DNA from: Strigamia acuminata
Taxonomy: Eukaryota > Arthropoda > Chilopoda > Geophilomorpha > Linotaeniidae
Assembly (NCBI GenBank): GCA_949358305.1
Contig: OX442316.1
Location: forward strand, 622,001-682,000
Direction: 5' to 3'
DNA: 60,000 nt
A model generated the notes under the pieces. The model was not told the origin of the DNA. It was given only the letters and a program-made list of their open reading frames with translations, and searched no databases. Made by a program: the position numbers and the translations under genes. Below are positions 28,811-39,566 of the stretch, one piece after another. Every line of letters begins with the position of its first letter. Positions within the stretch are counted from its first letter, which is position 1.

Positions 28811-28823
28811 GCCGGCAATTCGC
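28811..28823 (+). other. GCCGGCAATTCGC block before 3' LTR of element D
   Basis: Directly abuts the 3' LTR and is preceded by the pyrimidine-rich GGTTCTCCATCTCTGTCCTC. Identical in C and E and nearly identical in B. No purine tract is found between the stop codon and the LTR. Confidence 0.6.
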
Positions 28824-30384
28824 TGTTGCAAGACAGCGTAGAAATTGTTGTGCTATTTTATTGTCAATATTTTTACCATTTTCTTTGAGTTGATTAAAAT
28901 CTTTAAGTGTTTTAATTTCCTTTGCCTAATTGGTATTTTTCACTTTTCAGATTTTTTATTGCCTATTAAAGTGTTTTGACTTGATTTTTATTCATACTTT
29001 TCAATATTCAGTAATGTTTATGCTTTGTATTGATTTCAAATATCTTATTCCGTGCATTTATTGACTTATTCACTTGTTTTTTGAGAGTTTGTGTTGATTC
29101 CGAACTGTTTTGGTGCAAATTTCGTTACCTAGCATACAATTGCGATGCTAGTGACGTCATTTTTCTGTTTCCCGTAAAGTTACGGTTCCGTCTTCTAACC
29201 TTTTGTTTGGTACTTTTCTAATCATTTGGAATTTTATTAAGCATTCGTTTAGACTAATTCAAGCATGCTCTTTCTATCTAGATGCATCAAAACTGCTTTG
29301 GAAGTTCCGTTTGTTTGGTTTGAACGTTCGTTTCCATCTGCCATAAAAGCGCAGCCGGGAATGTTCGTTTGGCCGATAAATTCGTATTTATTCAATCTGT
29401 GTATTTTATTCCGATGTTTTGTGAAGAGAATTGATAATTATTCTTGTTATTTAATCGATACTTTATTGATTATATACATTTAGTGTTTTTACATTCATTT
29501 TACGTGTGATTTTGCCGCCGATGTTATGTTCGCCGGACGCCATGTTTGATCCAACACCTTTGTTATGTTCGCCGGTCGCCATGTTTGTCCCAAGCGACGA
29601 TTACACAATGTAACCGTTATTTTTGTATTTTATATCACATAATTTGCATTTACTATTACATTGCGTTATTATTCAGTATGTATTCTTCGATAATTTTGTG
29701 CTTTTGTACCGATCGAAATTCAAATGTGATCGTTATGTAATTTTCCTGGCCTGTGATTGGCTATCGTCAATCCTCTCTTTCCGAGATCGGTTTATTGCTA
29801 ATATCTCATTGTTTAACGTGTTTTTGGACATTGTTGTGATTAGCTTTTTTGTTCACCGCATTCTTGTGGTCATTTCAATGTATTTCAATGTATTTTTAGT
29901 GCATTTTTAAGCAAATGCCAACTTTGCCGTGATCTTGTTTCCTCCGTTACCATGGTAACGGAATCTTTTGTGTATCTGTATTTCGCCGCTATCGGCCTGG
30001 CGCGTGCCATATTCGGTACTGCGCATGTGCGGTTCTCTAAGAACCAATCTAATTGCTGTAATTTCATCAGTTATTAACCAACCTTTGAATAAATGTGTTG
30101 TGTTTTATTAGCTCTTGTTTTAGGCTTATTTTCAAACACATTCAATGTGTAGTGAGTAGTTTAAAATTTCTCAGGCCAACTTATGTTTCCGCCACCTATT
30201 GGATACTTGGTGCAGGTGTTCTCCACATTGTTCCAGCGGTTCAACAATGCCATTTGTTGCGGATTTATTGCTCTCCAGTGCGATTTTCGTACTAGCCACG
30301 CCATACGACCTTGGGCGAGCTCAAGTGTCTTGAATTTGGATACGCATCGCCATTCCTTTCCTTCTGTCTTGTTGACCTGCAACA
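28824..30384 (+). repeat. 3' LTR of element D (1,561 bp)
   Basis: Same length and, as far as compared, same sequence as the 5' LTR. It ends GCAACA at 30384, followed by the second CGGCA and then the rest of C's LTR. Carries CRE 29152-29159, X-box 29944-29961 and AATAAA 30088-30093. Confidence 0.96.
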
Positions 30385-30389
30385 CGGCA
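30385..30389. repeat. Target-site duplication of element D, right copy (CGGCA)
   Basis: Matches 20961-20965, with C LTR sequence (CGCGCCAAGCCG) continuing right after. Confidence 0.93.
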
Positions 30390-31573
30390 CGCGCCAAGCC
30401 GATAGCGGCGAAATACAGATACAAAAGAAACTCCGTTGTCATAGCAACGGAGGAAACGAAATCACAGCAAAGTTGTAGTTACATAAAAACTGCACGAATT
30501 AACGATTGTGATACACTAAAATGATCACAAGAATACCAGGAATATTTAATCTAATCACAACAATAAGATCAGAAGAGTAAAACAGTGCAAACGGAACGAA
30601 AACAATGATCGTCAAGCAGACGATCGAGACAGCCAATCAGCGTCAAGCAAAATGATGCAATCAAAACATTTGAATTCCGAACGGAATAAAAATGCAAAAA
30701 TAGCAAAGAATACAGGTGAAAACACTTCGAAATGAAATAGTAAATGCAGATTATAAGAATATAAAATACAAAAATAACGGTTACATTGTGTAATCGTCGC
30801 TTGGGACAAACATGGCGACCGGCGAACATAACAAAGGTATTGGATCAAACATGGCGTCCGGCGAACATTGCAAAAGCGTCAAAACAATTCGGAATTGGAA
30901 AATAAAGCACTTAATGTAAATAACAAATAAAGTATCGAATAAAATACAAGAGTAATTATTAATTCTTATCACAAAATACTGAAAGAAAACACACAAGTTT
31001 AATAAATACGAAAATGTTGAACGAACCGAACATTCTCGGCTACGCTTTTACGGCAGCCGACAACGAACGTTAGAAACAACCGATCGAAGCATTTTGGGCA
31101 GTTCTAATGCATCCAGAAAGAAAGAACAGACTTGAATTAGTCAGAAACAAATGTAAAAAGAAATCCAAATGAATTCTAAAGCACAAAACGAAAGGTTAGA
31201 AGACGGAAGCAAAAGTCCGCTAGGAACCGAAAAATGACGTATCGAGCATCGCAAATGTATGCCAGAAAACGAAGAAAACATTAGAACTGTACGCAATAAA
31301 CACAAAATCAGGGAAAATTAATAGAAAGGTTCATAAATGCACTCAAAAAGACACGAATAAAATAATAGCAAGGTATTAACAGTACATTAAATCGAAAAGT
31401 GACAATAAAAATCAGTGAAAAACATTTTAATAAGTCAAAATTCCTGTAAAGTGAAAAATATCAATTAATTATGAAAAATAAAACACTAAAGGAAAATTAA
31501 ACAAATAAAAGCAATTAGTAATATTTATTGAAACAATCTCAGCACAACAATTCTTCCACGCTGTCTTGCAACA
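30390..31573 (-). repeat. 5' LTR of element C, outer part (U3 side, 1,184 bp)
   Basis: Continues C's LTR after D. It includes the X-box (30435-30448) and the two ACATGGCG blocks near 30810-30860, and ends TCTTGCAACA at 31573. Identical to the matching part of the 3' LTR (13206-14384) wherever compared. Confidence 0.95.
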
Positions 31574-31803
31574 CCTTCAATATAAGTTTTAGCAACGCCC
31601 AAGCAATAAATTTTGAAAAAAAAATTTTGAGCTTATTTCACATCGCAGTTGACTTAGCACAAACACCACAAGACCAATGTCTCTGAATGTTCAGAAATAG
31701 TGTTTAAACCTTAGTAGAAGGCTCCAATGTAAGTTTTAGAAACATCCAACCGATGATTTGGGCGAATAGACTTTTGATCTCATCACAGTTGACTTAGCAC
31801 AAA
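31574..31803. repeat. Satellite array, third block (230 bp) between elements C and E
   Basis: Holds the rest of the f monomer broken by C (starting CCTTCAATATAAG), a full a monomer (31647-31786) and the first 17 bp of the next monomer, which E interrupts. The broken monomer resumes at 41133 as type b, as expected from the order a-b-b-c seen elsewhere. Confidence 0.97.
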
Positions 31804-33369
31804 TGTTGCGGTCTGTCAACACCAAACAGCTAGGAATGGGGTTGGGGCTATTTGAATTTCCCGCCTCTAAAAACTCAAGTGATCGTATTGTTAAATTCGT
31901 ACGAAAACCGCGCTGAGAACACAAATCCGGACTGAAAACTATTGTTGAATGCATGGAGCATTGATGGGAACACCGATGATTAATATCCAATGGAGTGCTG
32001 AATCAATGACTAATCCAGGGAAAGGCTTATCTACTCACAACACATTGAAAACTAAGGTTGAAAATAGAAAACACGGGAGTTAACAAAAAACAACTTGTTT
32101 ATTAAAAATTTGGTTGAGAACTGAATAAAATACACTGATTACATTGGTTCCTGAGGAACCGCACATGCGCAGTACCCAATTACGGCACGCGCCAAGCCGA
32201 TAGCGGCGAAATACAGATACACAAGAAACTCCGTTGTCATAGCAACGGAGGAAACGAAATCACAGCAAAGTTGTAGTTACATAAAAACTGCACGAAATAA
32301 AGATTGTGACATACCAAAATGATCACAAGAATGCAGTGAATAAAAAAGCTAATCATAACGATTCGATCTGAAAAGTAAAACAATGCAAACGGAGCGAAAA
32401 CAATGATCGTCAAGCAGACGATCGAGACAGCCAATCAGCGTCAAGCAAAATGATGCAATCAAAACATTTGAAATCCGAACGGAATAAAAATGCAAAAATA
32501 GCAAAGAATACAGGTGAAAACACTTCGAAATGAAATAGTAAATGCAGATTATAAGAATATAAAATACAAAAATAACGGTTACATTGTGTAATCGTCGCTT
32601 GGGACAAACATGGCGACCGGCGAACATAACATAGGTATTGGATCAAACATGGCGTCCGGCGAACATTGCAAAAGCGTCAAAACAATTCGAAATTGGAATA
32701 TAAAGCACTTAATGTAAATAACAAATAAAGTATCGAATAAAATACAAGAACAATTATTAATTCTCATCACAAAATACTGAATGAATAAACACAAGTTTAA
32801 TAAATACGAATTGTTGATCGAACCGAACATTCTCGGCTACGCTTTTACGGCAGCCGACAACGAACGTTCGAAACAACCGATCGAAGCATTATGGGCAGTT
32901 CTAATGCATCCAGAAAGAAAGATCAGACTCGAATTAGTCTGAAACAGTAATAAAACAAACTCCAAATGAGTTTTAAAACACTAAACGAAAGGTTAGAAGA
33001 CGGAAGCAAAAGTCCGCTAGGAACCGAAAATGACGTATCGAGCATCGCAAATGTATGCCAGAAAACGAAGAAAACACTAGAACTGCACGCAATAAACACA
33101 AAATCAGGGAAAATTAATAGAAAGGTTTATAAATGCACTCAAAAGGACACGAATAAAATAATAGCAAGGTATTAACACTACATTAAAGCGAAAAGTGACA
33201 ATAAAAAACAATGAAAAACATTTTAATAAGTCAAAATTCCTGTAAAGTGAAAAATATCAATTAATTATGAAAAATAAAACACTAAAGGAAAATTAAACAA
33301 ATCAAAGCAATTAGTAATATTTATTGACACTATCACAGCACAACAATTCTTCCACGCTGTCTTGCAACA
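31804..33369 (-). repeat. 3' LTR of element E (1,566 bp)
   Basis: TGTTGCGGTCTG...TCTTGCAACA in plus orientation. Contains an X-box (32233-32246) and AATAAA on the sense strand (32098-32103). Closely related to the C LTR. Confidence 0.95.
32233..32246. promoter_or_regulatory. RFX X-box palindrome, element E 3' LTR
   Basis: GTTGTCATAGCAAC, the same as in C. The 5' LTR copy is at 39996-40009. Confidence 0.5.
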
Positions 33370-33382
33370 GCGAATTGCCGGC
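33370..33382 (-). other. GCCGGCAATTCGC block before 3' LTR of element E
   Basis: Same sequence and position as in C and D. The upstream sense sequence is pyrimidine-rich. Confidence 0.6.
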
Positions 33383-33422
33383 GAGAGAACAGAGAAGAGA
33401 AAACACAACGAGCTCAAACAAA

Positions 33423-36400
33423 TCAGTCCAGTTCAAGAGCTCTTACATGTTTAACTGATCTTTTCAGTTCACGTCCATCTGGTAGCACTACTTTAATGAC
33501 TCGAGTAAAACCATCCTCACCTGGAAAAATCTCCTTTATCCGGGCAAGTGGCCAAAAATAGGGATTTGTTCCTATTTTTTCTAACAACACGATCTGATTC
33601 ACTTTGGGACTTTTGAAATTTTTATCTCCTTTGGTTTCATAAAAATTTCGCAATTGCATAAGGTAACTTTTTCTCCACACTCTCCAAAATTCCCAAATGA
33701 ACTGTCTGCGTTTAATGTCTAATTTTCTTAAATCCGTCTTTTTGATGGCACTCAAATTTTAGTTTATAAGGTATTTTGGTAAACCACCGGTTAAAAAATT
33801 TTCAGGCGCCAAAATTCTGCCTCCATCAACACTGTCGGGAACGTAGGATAAAGGTCTTGAATTTAATACGGAACTAATTTCCAAAGCTAAAGTTTGAAGA
33901 GTCTCCAAATCAACGGTATATCTAAGCAAAGTTTTTCGAAGTTTATCTTTAACTGAACGGACAAGGCGTTCCCATGCCCCTCCCATCCAGGGGGACAGTG
34001 GTGGAATAAAAGTCCATAACACTCTTTTTTCAGATAGGAAAGTCTGTATGTCCTTGTGACCAATGAGCTTGCCCCATGATTGTAACTCCACACTACCGCG
34101 TTCAAATGTTTTGCTATTATCGGAGAATATTTTGGCAGGATAGCCAAAACGAGCACCAAATCGTCGCATTGCTAACAAAAACTTGGGAACAGAAAGATCT
34201 TCGGACACTTCTAAGTGCAAGCTTCTTGTCACCATGCACGTGAATAATAGAATATAAACCTTTTTCCGTTCCTTTTTGTTGTTGCCAACATAAATGGGTC
34301 CAAGATGATCAATTCCAGTGTGTTGGAATGGAGCCGCTGGAGTTACGCGTTCAGTGGGAAGGTCACCAGTAGAAGGGTTATTTCTCGCAAGTTTAGCACG
34401 TCTGCAAATTGCACACTCTCGAATCACTGTCTGAATTGTTTTTCTTCCTCTTATGATCCAAAATTGTTCACGTAAGTGATAAAGGGTTTCACTAATATCA
34501 CCGTGAAGTAGTTCTAGATGTGCTTTTCTAATCAACAGTCGTGTTATCCAACTATCGTAATGCAAAATAATTGGATAGACTTCATCAAATGTCAACAAAG
34601 ATTTTTTCAAACGGCTATGAAGTCTAAGTAATCCGTTTTCGTCAATAAAGAGCTCGAAATTCCTTAAAGTGGAATGTTTGCTTAATTCCCTTTTGTTTTT
34701 CACATCTTCAACTTCCTCCAAAAAATGTAATTTCTGCGAAAGTTTTAGGATCTTCAGTTGGTTTGCCTCCAACTCGAGTGGCGAGAGGGGCTCACCGCGA
34801 ACAAGTTGACTTTTCCATCTCATTATGTAGGAAAACACTCTCAAAAGTCGGTTGTAGTTGCTAAAACGTCGGAAAAATTTGTAAATAAAATTCTCTTTTA
34901 CTTGAATAGTCATAACAATTAATTTTCTCTCTTCATCGGGTGGGTTTTCCTGTATAACTTCTTTCTTTTCCAGTTTTGATACATCAACTCCATCCCACCA
35001 AAGTTTGTTGTTCATCAATGTTTTTGAGTTGTGTGGACGGGTCAATAGGTCAGCTGGGTTGAATTCGGTTGGCACATGAGACCATTGCTCAGGCTTGGAA
35101 AAGGAAACAATTTCCTGAACACGGTTTGAGACATACGGTTTCCAAACATTTTTTTCAGAATTAATCCAGGCGAGTGTGATAGTGGAGTCCGAGTAGTAAC
35201 GAACTTCAGTGACGGGGTATCCAGGAAGAAAGTTCTCGAGCAGATATTTTGTCATTCTGACTCCAACCACTGCTGCTGTTAATTCGAGTCGAGGAAGAGT
35301 TACTTTTTTGGCCGGCGCAATACGGCATTTACTTAACAACAATGTTCTTTTGCCCTCCACGTTGACGACAAAAATCGTGCAGCCAAATGCTTTTGTGCTG
35401 GCGTCACAAAAAACTTCTAGGGTTATTTCCTGACCTGAATAAGTGTTTAACCAACGTTGAACTTTTAGTTCCTTGAGTTGTTGGATGTCGGAATTCCAAT
35501 CTTCAATTTCTTTTTTCTCGGAATCAAGAATCTTTTCATCCCATTTTTTCGTCCGAGCCCAGATCGCTTGAATGAGCAATTTCATTTGAAGAATCACAGG
35601 AGCCAAGAGTCCCATGGGATCGAAAATTGATGCTAAAAATGAGACAACTTCTCGCTTCGTAATCGGAATTTTTTCAATTTGCGGTATTTTAAACATTATC
35701 ATGTCCTTTTCTGTGTCCCACAGTATGCCGAGCATTTTAATGATTCCAAGACTAGAAAACTCCTCGCCCCGCATGTGGAATCCCTTTTTTTTCAAGTTCT
35801 CGAAGACGTCTTTACTGCAAGTCGCCCACTTCACAAGGGGAAGTTTTCCGCTGTCTAAAATCATTTTCAATCTCTCGCAATGTGTCGTCGTGTCGGCTGG
35901 AAAATCTCCTCCAGATGTTAAGTCATCCATGAAAATTCCATCATCTAGCGCATCAACTTCTTTGGCGTGTGTTTTCTCGAATTGTTTTGCATGTTTTCGA
36001 ATGGTTGCGCATAGGAGGAATGGTGAGGAAATAACACCAAAGGGCACGACGATCATTCTCAGGATCATAATGTTGTTCCACAGGTTTTGCCACGAATAAG
36101 GCTGTTTAAAATAATCACGAGCCACCCACAGAAAGCGTAAAAAGTTTCTTTGAGTCGGGTTAATCATAACTTGCAAGAATGCTTGTTTAATATCCGCTAT
36201 TATCGGGATGCAATATAGACGAAATCTCACAATAACAAGAATTAAGTCAGGGTTGAGGGAAGGTCCCGGAAATAAACAGTCATTGAGGGAAAGTTTTCCC
36301 TTCTTGGATGAAGACGCGTTAAACACGACTCTAAATTTGGAAGTATCTCGATCCTCTTTTATGACGGGGTGGTGAGGTATATTATATATCCCCTTCTTGA

Positions 36401-38657
36401 AAAAACGTTCCTCTTTTGGGACTTCCTCCGCGTGATTTTCCTCGATGTACTGCCACATTGAGTCGTCGTAACGTTTTTTATAGTCCTCATTTGCATCGAT
36501 TCGTTTAAGCGTGTTGGCTAATTGGTTCATGGCAAGTTCCCAGTTGGAATTTAAATCAGTTTCTTGTCCATTAAAGGGAAGCATCACTTCATATCTTTCG
36601 TCGTCAAGACGTTTTGTTGTGGCTTCAAATCTGTATCGAATAAAGTCGGAATCCTTTTCTCCCGAATCTATTCCGATTGCCTCCAGATTCCAAAGCTTGT
36701 CCAACTTCTCATTTATATCAACGTTGCAAGTGTTGCAACACGTGGTTAAGTCTGCTTCATCATCAAACAAATCTGTGTTTCCTGCCGCTCCTGTCAGAAC
36801 CCATCCAAATAAAGTGTTGATTAGTCCAAGGTCGGCGTTGACTTTTTTCTTGCCATCCTTAACGACCTTCCACCACACGTCGACTCCTAAAAGAATGTCT
36901 ATTTGGGAAGTCTTCGCGGGTAGGTCTTCAGCAAGTTCCAGATTCAATTTTTTCACTTTGTCTATTACCGACGCATTTAAAATGCCCTGTACTTTTGGCA
37001 AATTCTCAACTGAAAGCATCGACAATTTCAAGTCCTGATTGTCATTCTTGCTTTGCAAAATAACATTAAACACGTCATAGTCTGTGGCAGCAGGCTTTGA
37101 GTCGTTGAACCGTTGCGTGGTTGCAGAAATACTGCCGCACTTTGTCAATTTCAGTCTATGCACAAGTTCTGTCGTAATAAATGATCGGTGGCTTCCTGGG
37201 TCGATCATGCCTCTGATGTGATGTGAACCACCATTTCTTGTCTTAAGATCGGCAGTGAAGATCATTAGTTGAAGAGTCGCGGAGATCGCGCACGAGACGT
37301 GTGTTGTCACTTGTGGCTCCTTGGGCTTCTCGACAACGCTTGATGAATTCTTTGTATCCGACTTCTTGCAAATGGTGGAGTGATGTCTTCCGCCACAATG
37401 TTTGCAGGAAAACTTCACTTTACAGTCCCCGACGCGATGTCCTGTTCTAAAACAATTGAAGCAAAGTCTATTCTTTTTTATGATTTCAATCTTCGCATTA
37501 ACTTCGAATTCCTTTTTGCATGAACCATTCAAATGGTCTTCTTCACAAAAAATACACTTGATGGTCTTCGAGTTGGAAGATTTGTTGTCTTGTTTGGACT
37601 CTCCGGACTTCACTTTAGCATTTGATTGCGGTTTAGAATCTTGAGTCGCAGCACACGTGGTCATGGAACCCTTTTGCTTGCTTTTTTCGGCTTCAGTTTT
37701 CTCCTTCTTTACTTTTTCAGAATGAGAAGAATTGTCAGTTCTTTCTGCCATAGCTACTTCCTTCAAGAAAAAGTCAAGTAGTGTCATAATGTTTTTGTTT
37801 TGAATTCCATGCACCTGATAAAAACGCAATGCCATTTGAGTTGGAAATTTGCTAATAATATCCGGCATGAGAAAAGCACCTGAAGTTTGTATGGGTATTT
37901 TCAACTGCTCAAGGAGTCTGACGGTGGAAGAAATTTTGGTTAAATTTGTTCTTAACGCTTTAGTTGGATAGACACTTGTAACAATTTTCATTTCTCTAAT
38001 TGATCTGATGAGGGCAGTTTGCTGTGCGTCCTCATCCCCGTAGTTCCTCTCCAACTCTTCACGAGCCAAATGGTATGATTCCTCGATCAAGGGAAAAGTT
38101 GAAATCAAAGTGGCTGCTTCGCCAACACACATTGTTTGTAGATATTGAAGCTTTTCCACGTCGCTCAAATCTGGATCCTTATGTACTGAATTTTCAAAGT
38201 TACTTTTGAAAGTCTTGTACTTCAAAATGTCCCCATCGAACTTCACAGACTCCAATTTTGGCAACTTCTGGAATTTTCGAAAAGAAGCATTCATTGTCGT
38301 ATGACCGCCAGATGCAGTTGACATGTTTAGTCGTCCTCCCAGTGTAGGAAGGGACCGTTTAGATACTTCCCAACGTCCGCGGAGAAGATCCACTCTTGTT
38401 TGAACTGCCTCGAGTTTTTCAATGGCTTCAAGATAAAATCCATGTTCAGAATGTATTTGAAGATCATTGAGTTCATTGACAGCACGTGTCTCTCGAATAT
38501 TTGCTGTAGATAGCAGCGCCTCCAACTCTCCCGGGTCGCTGGTCTGCTCCGATACAGTCAGCAAAGCGGAGAGTGAAGTGAGTAGCGCTTCCCATTTTGT
38601 CTCCAGAATTTCTAGTTGTTCTGGAGTGATCATGTTTTGCACGGAAGGATCTGCCAT
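33423..38657 (-). pseudogene. gag-pol: Gag-Pol of element E, interrupted by one in-frame stop at codon 1633
   Basis: Same length and numbering as C (1744 codons, no indel). Codon 1633 is TAA (33759-33761) where C has a lysine codon. The frame is open for 1632 residues before it and 110 after it. The break lies after the integrase catalytic core (D1450, D1513, E1563 present) and removes the DUF5641-like tail. Gag, zinc knuckles, protease D486, RT FMDD and RNase H residues are all intact. The protein might be made in shortened form; whether the tail is needed is not visible here. Residues about 470-680 (nucleotides 36600-37265) differ from C and resemble D, with motifs such as LQSKND, DKVKKLNLELAEDLPAK and WWKVVKDGKKKVNADLG. 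Flanking parts match C almost exactly. Confidence 0.93.
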
Positions 38658-38765
38658 GTTTTCTCTCCTCTCACAAATTCACGGCTGCAAATTGCGAAAA
38701 GGAAGATAAAATCTTGTTTGACAAAAAACACTTCGCTTTCAATTTTTAAAAGAATAAAATTCTTA

Positions 38766-38782
38766 ATTTTATCCCCCAAAAA
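38766..38782 (-). other. TTTTTGGGGGA leader motif, element E
   Basis: Sense TTTTTGGGGGATAAAAT about 110 nt before the gag start, as in C. Confidence 0.45.
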
Positions 38783-39329
38783 TACACAGAATTTTTCAAC
38801 GTTTAATTGCCCAAATGACAAAAAATCAAATGAAAATGCACAAGAATATCGAGTGTTTTAACAATCAAGGATGCTAAAACAAACGAGCGACCTTGATCAC
38901 GTATGAAAAACGTGACTCAAAAAGTCCTACACAAGTTTGAAATATTTTCGGCGATTCGTTTGGAACGAAATTCGCACGAAAACCACTATTAAATTTTAAC
39001 GTTAATAACTGACAGCCCTTGCAATGAGAGACTGACCAGCAACTAGCTTCAAAAAATCTAAATCTCCCCTGGTTATGCCAGTTATATGGAGATGCATGCA
39101 TAAAATTAAAGAAAACACTAAAACAATTTGCAATAAAATTCACTTTTTACTAAATTTCCCTTAAGATTAGCATATGAAACAGCAATAACACCAAAAAGAA
39201 TACCCAAAACAATACCCTCATGCAAACAAAACCTCCAAAATAAATGCACTGAATGATAAAACACAAGAAAAGCAATAAATCCAGGGGCGAATCGACTTCT
39301 CAGCACAGCGCGTTGTGTTATCCAAATCC

Positions 39330-39340
39330 AAGATGGCGAC
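39330..39340 (+). promoter_or_regulatory. YY1-type site in element E leader
   Basis: AAGATGGCGAC, the same site and position as 20346-20356 in C. Confidence 0.35.
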
Positions 39341-39532
39341 CGTAGAATCCCGCTGATGACACACAAAAGTTCGCACTCGACGCAAGAGCTGTCCCAGTCG
39401 TGACTGTTGTCACGTTGAACGGCGACACTCGTAGCAGACGACGAATCACGAACGTATTGTTCTCCCGTCGCAACAAACACGCGAAGAAACGTATCCAAAA
39501 CGAACCGGAAAAACTCACAGATTTCAGACGGA

Positions 39533-39551
39533 ATCCTGGTCACGTGCACCA
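39533..39551 (-). other. Primer-binding-site-like motif, element E
   Basis: Sense TGGTGCACGTGACCAGGAT, identical to C and again 15 nt inside the LTR edge, although the surrounding leader has diverged. Confidence 0.5.
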
Positions 39552-39566
39552 CAGAAACGTATTCGA

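Larger units (their letters stand above)
20966..30384 (+). mobile_element. Element D: complete intact BEL/Pao LTR retrotransposon nested in element C
   Basis: A 9,419-bp element with 1,561-bp LTRs (20966-22526 and 28824-30384), a leader, and one intact Gag-Pol frame. It is inserted in the opposite orientation in C's 5' LTR with a 5-bp duplication. The LTRs match with a constant offset of 7,858 bp and no difference that I could find. It is the most recent insertion in the window and looks structurally competent. It is a sister subfamily of C and E: LTR starts and promoter motifs are shared, while much of the remaining LTR differs. Confidence 0.97.
12818..31573 (-). mobile_element. Element C: complete BEL/Pao LTR retrotransposon, interrupted by nested element D
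   Basis: Minus-strand element, 9,332 bp once D and its extra target copy are subtracted. LTRs are 1,567 bp each. The 5' LTR is split into 20583-20965 and 30390-31573. It is flanked by CCTT on both sides (12814-12817 and 31574-31577) and sits in an f-type satellite monomer. The two LTRs looked identical in every part I compared, so the insertion is very recent. Gag-Pol is intact. Insertion of D separates the upstream LTR, including the X-box, from the R/U5 part and has probably switched off its promoter. Confidence 0.95.
38658..39566 (-). other. Element E leader between 5' LTR and gag-pol
   Basis: A 909-bp leader with a primer-like motif (39533-39551), a YY1-type AAGATGGCGAC (39330-39340), a broken leader ORF and TTTTTGGGGGATAAAAT (38766-38782). 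The part at about 39340-39540 is much less similar to C than the rest of the element. Confidence 0.75.

Noticed and set aside
28764-28823. Possible envelope gene after Gag-Pol
   Set aside because: Only about 50-60 bp separate the stop codon from the 3' LTR in C, D and E.
38874-39143. 89-residue frame in the E leader as a separate gene
   Set aside because: It is the downstream half of the leader frame displaced by one extra T. It is listed as part of the broken leader ORF instead.
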